From: Ministeria vibrans ATCC 50519
Taxonomy: Eukaryota; Opisthokonta; Filasterea
Assembly (NCBI GenBank): GCA_943704425.1
Contig: CALSCP010001345.1
Location: forward strand, 11,160 to 36,383
Reading direction: 5' to 3'
Length of the DNA: 25,224 bases
Part shown: one piece after another, positions 17,993 through 25,224 of the stretch
Numbering within the stretch: the stretch's first letter is position 1
Layout of the letters: each line of letters opens with the position of its first letter
Notes under the pieces: generated by a model
The model's input: only the letters and a program-made list of their open reading frames with translations
Database searches by the model: none
Told to the model about the DNA's origin: nothing
Program-made: the position numbers and the translations under genes

Positions 17993-20900
17993 TTAGATGT
18001 ACAGTGTGTAATCAGCACCATTGACAAGGTCGTCAGGCAAACGAACCACAGGACAAGACTGTGCATCGTAGAGCGACTCGCCAGTGATGGCTTCAGGTGG
18101 TACGCCAAGAGCGGCCGCGAGCAATGAGCAGCAGTTGGCGTGTGAGGAGCGTGTCGGAACGCGCGCAGTGCGGCGACGCAGAGACACGCCAGTGTCGAGC
18201 GAAAGGTAGAGCGTCACGGTCAGGTACTCGGGGGTCGTGGGCGCGTGCACGACGGGCGCTGCTACAAGAGGCGGCGCAGTGGCGGGAGGAGGCGGCGCAT
18301 TGCCCTTGTCCGTGACGGATTCGATCGCAAAAGGGTCGTAGGATGTGTCGGCAGCAATAGACGCAGGGAGCGCTGTCTGTGGTGCGGGTGGTGGAGGTGG
18401 AAATACGATGTCACCCGTAGGGAGTGAGCTGACTGCTTTTTCAGGTGGCTCTGGAACAGTCTCAGGCGCAATCGCCACCTGGCGCTTCCCTTCTGCTTTC
18501 ACTTGCATTTCCGCTGACGTCGATGCAACAGACGCCTCCTCCATCGCTGTCGCCGGTGCGGCCACGACCCCCTTCATTGCATTCGTTGCTGTTGTTGTTG
18601 TTATTGACAAGGAAAAATCAGACAAATCTGCTGCAATGAGTGCTGAAGCTCCTTCTCCGTCTGCTGATGCAACAACAGCATCGGGAACAGTCGCTTTTTC
18701 CCCAACAGGTTTGAAAGACTCGGTCGACAACACACTGCTTATGGGGTTGGTTCCAACCAGTTGAGCCCACACATTGCGTCGCTCAATGCCCTGAGTTGGA
18801 CCCGTTAGGTCGCCCAGCGCCTGACTCTCCTCCCCCACTTCTGCTGCGGCTGTCACCGCAGTAAGCAGTGGTGGAGGAAACTCGCGAGCCGGAGACGAGA
18901 ACTGTTCTGCCGTCACGGGCGGCTCTGCTTCCTGGTCACCATAATTTCCACTAAACCCATAACTGCTTCCCGCACCCACACCACCGCCACCCCACACATC
19001 ATAGCCATCACCCGAATGCCGGTTTCGCTCTGGCTCCCGCTCCCTCTCTCGACCACGGTCACGGTTGCGATCACGCTCACGATCGCGGTCATAGTCACGC
19101 TCCCTTTCCCTTTCCCTCTCCCGATCACGATCACGGTCACGATCACAGTCACGGTCACGGTCACGGTCACGGTCATGGTCACGCTCCCTCCCTCGGTCAC
19201 GGTCATGGTCACGCTCCCTCCCTCGGTCACGGTCATGGTCACGCTCCCTCCCTCGGTCACGGTCATGGTATCGGTCTTGATCTCGCTCGCAAACCTTACT
19301 CATCTCCCCTCCACCTCCTTGAAAGGATAGTGACGGGTCAAAACAGCGTGCAAGTTGCGCTTCATCTCCAAGTGCACGGAAGTAGCGCTCACGGCCACGC
19401 GTATAACACGGGGGTGGACTGGTGTCGCGCGGGAGAGTGCGTAGTGTGCGATTAAGATCGCGCAGATCCTCCTCGGTGAACACTGAATAGATCACCTGCA
19501 GCACGTGCATGGTTTCCTGCGACGCAGGCTCAAAAACTACCTGTACTCCATTGCAGTCAAGCTGACGTATGCTCAGCACTCGCCTTCTGTCGCGTGCAAA
19601 GAAAAACGACACCCAACAGACGTGTAAGGAATGTTCGTGTGGGTTGTTCGCCGGAATATTCACCTACAAAACAGGCAAAATATTCAATGCAAAGAGAAAG
19701 AGAGAAAGAGAGAAAGAGAGAGACAAAGAAGGGAGAAAAGAAACAAAGTGATAGAGAGAGGATCGGGGAGAAAACAAGGTGATAGAGAGATGGGGAAAGA
19801 AGGGAGAAAAGAAACAAAGTGATAGAGAAGAGAGAGTTTGAAATGCGACGTACAGAGACAACGGGACCAAACTGCGAGAAGAGAGCATACACATCATTGG
19901 GAGATAAGGAGCCATGGGCGCGGCAGCGCACGGCGAGAGAGTAGCGAGTAGGCAAGACGATAGCCTTCCGCAGGCGCTTGGATGATATGTGGGTGGGAAA
20001 AAGGCGCTCGCTGGCATAGGAGACCTCACAAAGCAGGCGCTGCCGGAAGTGCTGCGAGGGATCGTCCATGAAAATGTCAGGTGCGCGCAGACACTCTTCC
20101 ACCGCCTCGCGCGTCGAAAACTCCACATTGACACTCCGCTGATGAGTTCGCGCCGCAGATACAAACTGAATAGAGAGAATGGTGCCAAATCGAGAAAATG
20201 CTAAAGAGAAAGAGAGACGGACAGTCAGAAAAAACAGACAACACACAAAACTCATTATAAAGAATTATTTTGAATAAGAACAATGATTAGGAATGCTTTT
20301 TTTTTCGCCGATGGTTACTGTTCATAACGTCTTCTGTGGAGCAATTGAGAGGAATGCCCATACAGTATATCAGATAGGACTCTACGAAGACACACACACA
20401 CACGCACGCATAACTTTATCAATCGCGACGCAATGGTACTTCAACCCTTACGAGGCGGATCCGGTCCAGACAAAAATAAGAGTGTGTTGCTGCCAATCTT
20501 GACGGTAGCCTTGCACAGGCGCTCGACATTGTTTTGACTGGCACAGAGAACGTAGAAGCTGCTGAAGGTGCGTGGAAGTACAGCGTTCGTAGAGGAGAGA
20601 CGCAAATGGGGAACTTCGCGTAGGAGCAAGTCCTCGAGACGTCGTTCGCTTGTGTGTCGCGGCACATTTTCAACCACAACGGTAAGTGGGGTCATACTGT
20701 GAGGGCGCGGTGTTTCGACACGCGAGCTTGGGCTCTTGTTGTGCACGTCGGTTGAGACAGACGCCATTGACGGTGTTGACGTAGACTTGCTGGGCTCCTC
20801 GACAATCCGACGCTCGTCGGGCTGCAAACTACTGTGTTTCAACAATGTATCATCGTTGGCAGGCTTGCTGCGCTCGGTGTCCCGCTCAGGGCGACGTTTG

Positions 20901-21292
20901 CGCCGACGTTCTGCACGTTCGCGTTCGCGTTCGCGTTCGCGTTCTCGCTCGCGCTCTCTGCCTTCTTTGCCTTCATTGTGCTCCGCTCGCTCGGGACGCG
21001 TCGCCGCCTCGGTGCTGTCGGCCTTCTTAGGGCAACTGCCCCGCTCCTCGGCAACAGGCGCATCAGCCGTGGCGGCGTGGCTGTGGACCCCTTCCACACT
21101 GACACGTCTGAGACTACCATCGCCCTGTTCAATTTTCGGCGCGGTTGTCTCCGCCTCGGGCTCTACAGCAACTTCAACTGGCGCTTCGGGGGACGGACGC
21201 CGCCGATGGATGACTTTGGGCGGCGCAAATAGGACCTCGTCGTCGGACAGCCCCACCACATCAATCTCCACGTCTTCGTCCTCGCTCGACAT
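17993..21292 (-). CDS. Multi-RRM protein with Arg/Asp-repeat region
   Basis: Three exons, 20452-21292, 19854-20200 and 17993-19663, joined in phases 1 and 0, give 952 residues. The N-terminus is acidic (MSSEDEDVEIDVVG), then disordered with an (RE)n run (about 113-128). Three RRM-like folds appear. The first is near 199-275 (TVVVENVPRHTSERRLEDLL). The second is near 281-345 (FSRFGTILSIQFV, then VNVEFSTREAVEE). The third is near 358-455 (LFSQFGPVVS across the exon junction, then VQVVFEPASQETM). RNP aromatic residues are only partly recognisable. A long (RDRE/HD)n region (about 522-615) precedes a Pro/Ala-rich linker and a compact C-terminal end (LTVTLYLSLDTG...LVNGADYTLYI) that could be a beta-grasp fold. 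A nuclear RNA-processing role is inferred from the RRM plus RD/RE composition. No named orthologue recognised. Confidence 0.75.
19060..19275. repeat. Coding minisatellite encoding the RD-repeat region
   Basis: Hexamer-like repeats of cggtca/cgatca within the RRM gene. The last part (about 19170-19270) contains roughly three near-identical copies of a 30-nt unit, cggtcacggtcatggtcacg plus ctccctccct. The copies are so alike that recent expansion or replication slippage is likely, and length polymorphism is expected. Confidence 0.85.
19664..19853 (-). other. RRM-gene intron 2 with GAGA-type tandem repeat
   Basis: 190-nt intron, gtacgt to ttttgtag on the minus strand. It carries (GA)n and two nearly identical copies of gggagaaaagaaacaaagtg (about 19731 and 19803), spaced 72 nt apart. 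Confidence 0.7.
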
Positions 21293-21422
21293 GGCCGAAC
21301 CCAAGAGGACTTGTCAGAGTATCCGGGTGTTCCAAATGGGGAGTGGTGTAGAATGGAAAGAGAGAGAAGTGAATTGATACTGAATTATTCAATTTTTCAA
21401 GTGTTCACTCATTTCAATTACA
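21293..21422. promoter_or_regulatory. Bidirectional RRM-gene/POLD1 promoter region
   Basis: 130 bp separate the divergent start codons. The part next to the POLD1 ATG is AT-rich (about 21374-21420, with attattcaatttttcaa). No specific element is assigned. Confidence 0.5.
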
Positions 21423-22360
21423 ATGTCCGACGCTCAGAAACGGAAGAACCCCGACGCCGAGGCGGGTCCATCAAGTGGACCTAAGAAGCCCCGTGGCACG
21501 GGCGGTGGGGGCTGGGAAGACGAACTAGAAGCACTCCAGTACGTTTCGCTCTTTTTTCTTCGTCTTCTCTCGTTGTGAGAACCACCCAAAACAACGCTTC
21601 ATCTTCTTATTGGTTGCTATTGCGGCACTCTAATACATTCTATGTGTGCCTGCGAGTGGTTTTATCTTTGTTTTGGTGTCCCACAACGTTTTTTTCGGGT
21701 TCGGCGCCAAATATGAAAAAAGCGAATTTGCGACGCGTTTTTCTCGAGACTGCAAATCCTCACCTAACCACGCGTTTGCCTTGGCTGTGCAGAGACTCAG
21801 ATGAGGAGATGATGTTTGATGACGAGACAGGGCTTGGAGACGGAGCTGGCGGCGCTGACGAGGCAGAACCCATTCAGTCGTCCATGTCCTTCCAGATCAA
21901 TCCTGCCTGGCGACGACCCTCTGCGCCACCCCTCGACGCCACGACCGACTCCCTTGCCTTCCAGCAAATCGACATTGACGTCTACCAAAACGACAGTCCA
22001 ATGCCAAACATGCCAGGTTCGATTTTTTTGTGTCCTGTCAACAAATGTGACCTGACTGGGCCTTTCTTAGGCTCAACCACCGGTCCGGTGCCCGTACTTC
22101 GCATGTACGGTATTACTGAACGAGGCAACTCGGTAGTGTGTCACGTACACGGATTCCACCCCTACCTCTATGTACCAGCACCCGACAACTTTCGTCCGGA
22201 GATGTGCCACCAATTCACGCGCGACCTCAACCAACAAGTGAAGAGCGCCGGCAACCAGGCCGACCGCACCATTCCTGAGATTGTCTTGGCCGTCAGTGTT
22301 CTCACCAAAGAGTCCATTTATGGCTTCCACGAGAGCTCCCGTGCCTTTCTCAAAGTCACC
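21423..22360 (+). CDS. POLD1: DNA polymerase delta catalytic subunit, N-terminal exons only
   Basis: Exons 21423-21538, 21793-22016 and 22071-22360 give 210 residues ending at a gtaagg donor at 22361. The N-terminus is basic and disordered (MSDAQKRKNPDAEAG). Then come WEDELEALQDSDEEM, SLAFQQIDIDVY, TGPVPVLRMYGITERGNSVV, CHVHGFHPYLYVPAPDNF and VLAVSVLTKESIYGFHESS. These follow the POLD1 N-terminal domain of family B polymerases closely. POLD1 is normally about 1100 residues. The exonuclease, polymerase and C-terminal Cys-rich cluster regions are absent because a TAA microsatellite begins 16 nt after the donor and an unrelated minus-strand gene follows. The 54-nt segment 22017-22070 (gttcga to cttag) has no stop and keeps frame. 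I call it an intron because removing it restores the family spacing. Confidence 0.9.
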
Positions 22361-22376
22361 GTAAGGCAGCCGATGC

Positions 22377-22473
<97 letters not shown>
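22377..22473. repeat. (TAA)n microsatellite of about 32 units
   Basis: An almost perfect TAA tract of about 97 nt, ending in an imperfect attaatta. It lies between the last POLD1 donor and the last donor of the opposing secreted-protein gene. Related TAA/ATT repeats also occur at about 23460-23550 in an intron and 4080-4102, so the motif is common in this genome and a likely site of assembly collapse. Confidence 0.95.
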
Positions 22474-22487
22474 TTAATTAATCTTAC

Positions 22488-23990
22488 TCGGCCAGTTTGG
22501 CAGTTGGTGCACGCAGACGCGTATGATGGGCTATACTGTAATGGGAAAATAGAGAAAATCGAGAAAGAAAATAAAGGTTGGTCAAAACAAGCGGCGGATG
22601 ATCAGTGACATACGGTTCCGGGACCACACGAGCGACAGCTGGACTGGTACGATTGCGCGTTGTACTAAATACCAAGAAACATTAATAAAATTTGGCTCAT
22701 TATGATGATCATATTGCGAGAGAAATCGTTTTGTAGGTTACGTATCCAGCGGCACAGTTTCGACACGAACTTGTTCCCCACGAGGCAGGTGAGTACTATA
22801 AAATCATAAATAAATGAAATTGTGAATGCGAATTACAGTATTATTGATCATGATCTTGTATAATGCATAATTATAATTATACCTTCCTTGAGGGACAACC
22901 AGCACACACATAGTAGCGGCGGCGTCGGCGCCAGCCGCCACCGCTGGTCCAGTACATGTAGTAGCCAGCAGAGCAGTAAGCACGGGTGCTTCGCTGCAGA
23001 CCAGGCGCCTCCTGGTTAGAACCAGTGGCGTCGAAATCGACGTTGGCGGGCGACAATGCTTCGTTGGCGACGGTGTTGGTTCCAAAGATGGTGTCCTCGA
23101 CCTCTGTAGATGCACACATGCAAGAGAATATAGAGTACGAATGAGTCATTGATATTCCACACGAATTCAAATAATTTGATGTTATAATTACCGCGAGAGC
23201 GCGAAGGGGTCGTAGGCTGTCGTTCACCCTCAACCTCCACTTCGTGCAGAGCATTTGAGTTGGCTACAAGTCATTAAGAGGACGATGATCACGATTAATT
23301 GAATTGTGTTAAATCAAAAATAAAGCAAGCAATCGTGTGTGTACATAGTACCTTCCCGTCGCGAAGAAGTGGCCGCAAGCGAATCGCTCGAAGCCGCCTT
23401 GACCTCGTTCAGAGAAGAGTCAGCTATGAATACAACACATGAATGTTAATCACAATAAATTAATAATAATAATTATTCTTATTATAATAAAAATAATAAT
23501 AATAATAATAAAATATTATATTTTATTATTATTAATAATAATAAAATAATCAGACAAGGACAATGACGTAGGAGTTGCTTGTATACCGTCACTTTGCGAA
23601 GAAGTGGCTGCGAGCGAGTCGCTCGAAGCCGCCTTGACCTCGTCCTGTGAAGAGCCCGCTGAGATCAAAGAGAGAAACGAACATGAACAATCAATGGTTG
23701 TTAATGGTTTGAATTTGATTGTTCACGTACTTTCACGTCGTGAAGAAGTGGCCTCAAGCGAGTCGCTCGTGGCCGCCTTGACCTCGTCATGTGAAGAAAC
23801 CCCTATAAGTGTGGAATGCAAGAGTCCGAATGATTCGTTTGCACTTTCACGTTCCTTTTGTTTCGTACCTTGACGTTCTGGAGAAGTGGCACGAGCGAGC
23901 CTGTCGCTTGAATCCGCCTTGACCCCAGAATGAGAGGAAGTGGCACGAGCGAGCCTGTCGCTTGAATCCGCCTTGACCTCTGTGTGAGTC

Positions 23991-24024
<34 letters not shown>

Positions 24025-24838
24025 AGACGTGATTTGTCATCAGAATCCATGAGAAATAAACGGAAATCATATCCGTACCAACATTGATCTCCTCCAGCTT
24101 AGCATCCATCGTCGCATCGACGGCGGCGTTCTGCAAGCTTCCCTGCACGAGAATTGATGGTTTGCGGTTACAAAAATAATCATGAATTCTGTCGCAGTGA
24201 CGTTGATTGACATTCTCGTAGCGATCTCGCCGCATACGGCCGTATATGCTTGGTATGTATATGGATTATGGTGTGATGTGACATGTGTTTGGGAGGCAAC
24301 GCGAGGGGAAACGCGAACGAACCGAGTCTTTTCCAGTTTTTTTTTTATGTGTGTGCGCGTGGGAAGAAACCGCAAATCACACGCGATCGATCGGCAAGTT
24401 GAAAAAAAAACTCCAAACGTAGACATGATGCGGCATGCCAACGCCTGATTTGTGTATATGAGGGCAATGAAGAGTGCCAAGTAATGTTGGCGCTATGGCA
24501 CACATTTACGGATGGCTGTTGGCAAGCAGAGGCAGAGGAAAGCGATCATGGGCTGTAAACGCTGTAAACCACAACGAAATCGCAGATCGACACACGAGAC
24601 GAAGGAACGATTATATTCAGTCATTCCAAGCCTGCTAGACGCCAGTCAAGCATGGAGTGGTGAACTGTAACTTGTAGAAGCTTCTTTGCTTCATGAAAAA
24701 GAAAAGACGACCGAAAAAAAAATATAAAAAAAAGCGCCGAACCTGACGTTGAGTGACTTGCACGGCTGCATTAGCGCCAGCCGTGATTTGAAGGACAAAC
24801 ATGGCAATTGCCACTACCGCTAGTGTAGCAACTCGCAT
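22488..24838 (-). CDS. Secreted repeat protein with GCC2/GCC3-like Cys modules (3' end missing)
   Basis: Eleven exons: 24743-24838, 24079-24142, 23869-23979, 23731-23802, 23587-23658, 23352-23423, 23192-23263, 22883-23103, 22742-22795, 22614-22664 and 22488-22535, making 311 residues in one frame. Exon 1 gives a signal peptide (MRVATLAVVAIAMFVLQITA, cleavage likely after GANA). Exons 3-7 encode 18-24-residue repeats of the type EVKAASSDSLAATSSRRE. Exon 8 adds a linker and the first Cys module (CSAGYYMYWTS...CAGCPSRK). Exons 9-11 each encode one short Y-S-P...C-x-x-C-x-x-G module (YSPASWGTSSCRNCAAGY; YNAQSYQSSCRSCGPGT; YSPSYASACTNCQTGR), like GCC2/GCC3 or ephrin-receptor-like repeats of surface proteins. 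Exon 11 ends at a good gtaaga donor, but no later exon or stop is found. Surface or matrix location is inferred. An in-frame ATG at 24937 is an alternative start that would bury the signal peptide. Confidence 0.72.
23192..23979 (-). repeat. Exon-per-repeat array, four 72-nt phase-1 exons plus a doubled exon
   Basis: Exons 23731-23802, 23587-23658, 23352-23423 and 23192-23263 are all exactly 72 nt, and each splits its first codon after position 1. The first three share SSxxEVKAAxSDSLxATSS; the fourth is divergent (NSNALHEVEVEGERQP). The preceding exon, 23869-23979, carries two tandem copies of a 54-nt unit (VKADSSDRLARATS twice), with about 41 nt identical in both. Confidence 0.85.
23991..24022. 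repeat. Poly(A) tract in intron 2 of the secreted-protein gene
   Basis: About 30 uninterrupted A residues on the plus strand (T on the coding strand) just ahead of the acceptor ggactcacacag. It probably serves as the pyrimidine tract of the exon 3 acceptor. Confidence 0.85.
24143..24742 (-). other. 600-nt first intron of the secreted-protein gene
   Basis: gttcgg to cgtgcag on the minus strand. It is the longest intron in the window. It holds no exon I can support, although a short frame near 24480 looks weakly like a signal peptide but begins with TTG. An enhancer or alternative first exon is possible but unsupported. Confidence 0.5.
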
Positions 24839-25117
24839 TTTTGCGCTCAAGGAAAAAAAATCACTGAAATTTTTTGGTTTCAATATATTATTCTGATCAT
24901 CGCAAGAAAAGATATTCCGTCTACTCCGATAGCTCATAGCTCATGCCTCATAGCTGATAGCTTATAAGCTCATGCCTCATAGCCTACCTTTAACTTTGCT
25001 TTCCACAGTGCACAACGATATTAGCAGAAACTCATAAATAAATCACACCTGGGGCTTTCACTTTATTGATACCGACACCTCGCTCGCTAACATCGCCGAC
25101 GAATGCACTTTATTTGA
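24839..25117. other. Spacer upstream of the secreted-protein gene
   Basis: AT-rich, with a perfect 17-nt direct repeat (agctcatgcctcatagc at 24938-24954 and 24967-24983, 29-nt period) in a run of tagct/catag-type sequence. This may be a promoter element array for the minus-strand gene. AATAAAG on the minus strand occurs near 25062 and 25110, consistent with the end of another gene. Confidence 0.5.
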
Positions 25118-25147
25118 TCATTTCTCTTCCTTGAAGCGCATAATCAC
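25118..25147 (-). CDS. Possible terminal exon of an unidentified minus-strand gene
   Basis: After a pyrimidine-rich acceptor (ctctcactttcatag on the minus strand) the sequence reads VIMRFKEEK and TGA. A minus-strand AATAAA follows within about 10 nt. This combination fits a short last coding exon whose upstream exons lie to the right of the window. Nine residues are too few to name a family, and the frame before the acceptor is unknown. Confidence 0.3.
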   Translation of the reverse strand: MIMRFKEEK

Positions 25148-25224
25148 CTATGAAAGTGAGAGAGTAAAAAATTGTGTATGTATGTACGTATGTGTATGTC
25201 TGTGTGAGGGAGAGATATGAGAGA

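Noticed and set aside
19170-19275. Regular direct repeats resembling a CRISPR array
   Set aside because: The units are contiguous without unique spacers, lie inside a eukaryotic coding exon and encode RD repeats.
19016-19330. Val/Thr/Pro-rich ORFs opposite the RD repeat
   Set aside because: They are frame and strand shadows of the RD-encoding repeat, with no start context or neighbours that suggest coding.
24067-24480. Signal-peptide-like frame near 24480 on the minus strand
   Set aside because: It starts at TTG, lies inside the 600-nt first intron, and does not join the repeat exons better than the exon at 24743-24838.

Overview
The window is nuclear DNA from a eukaryote, probably a gene-dense unicellular one that I cannot place more precisely. 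Nearly every gene is split by short GT-AG introns, mostly 50-300 nt. Coding exons are GC-rich, while introns and spacers are AT-rich or built of simple repeats (poly-T, TAA, GA, TG, CT). All exon joins below were worked out by hand from splice signals, reading phase and remembered family motifs, without a search or alignment.

Layout from left to right: (1) the 3' part of ribosomal protein uL16/RPL10 (+, 103-761); (2) two exons of an NADPH-oxidase-like membrane protein (+, 1391-2028), with no recognisable continuation past a poly(T) tract; (3) a GC-rich nested palindrome at 2207-2340; (4) an Asteroid/XPG-like nuclease (-, 2710-4883); (5) EMC6 (-, 5220-5936); (6) UTP10/HEATR1 (+, 6052-12625); (7) a type II membrane, glycosyltransferase-like protein (-, 12712-14681); (8) a plant-type core alpha-1,3-fucosyltransferase of family GT10 (+, 14856-16682); (9) deoxyribose-phosphate aldolase (-, 16785-17797); (10) a large RRM protein with an RD-repeat region (-, 17993-21292); (11) the N-terminal exons of DNA polymerase delta catalytic subunit (+, 21423-22360); (12) a (TAA)n tract; (13) a secreted repeat protein with Cys-rich GCC2/GCC3-like modules (-, 22488-24838), lacking its 3' end; (14) a possible terminal exon of another minus-strand gene (25118-25147).

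Three pairs are head-to-head with 115-174 bp between start codons (EMC6/UTP10, GT-like/FucT, RRM/POLD1), so they probably share bidirectional promoters. Most genes are housekeeping: ribosome structure, pre-rRNA processing, ER membrane insertion, DNA replication and nucleoside catabolism. The GT-like/FucT pair suggests a small Golgi glycosylation locus. The most notable points are the secreted gene, built from four consecutive 72-nt phase-1 exons and then three short phase-0 Cys-module exons, and the simultaneous loss of both convergent genes at the TAA tract. That loss looks more like an assembly collapse or rearrangement than biology. A second candidate break is at the poly(T) after the NOX-like exons.
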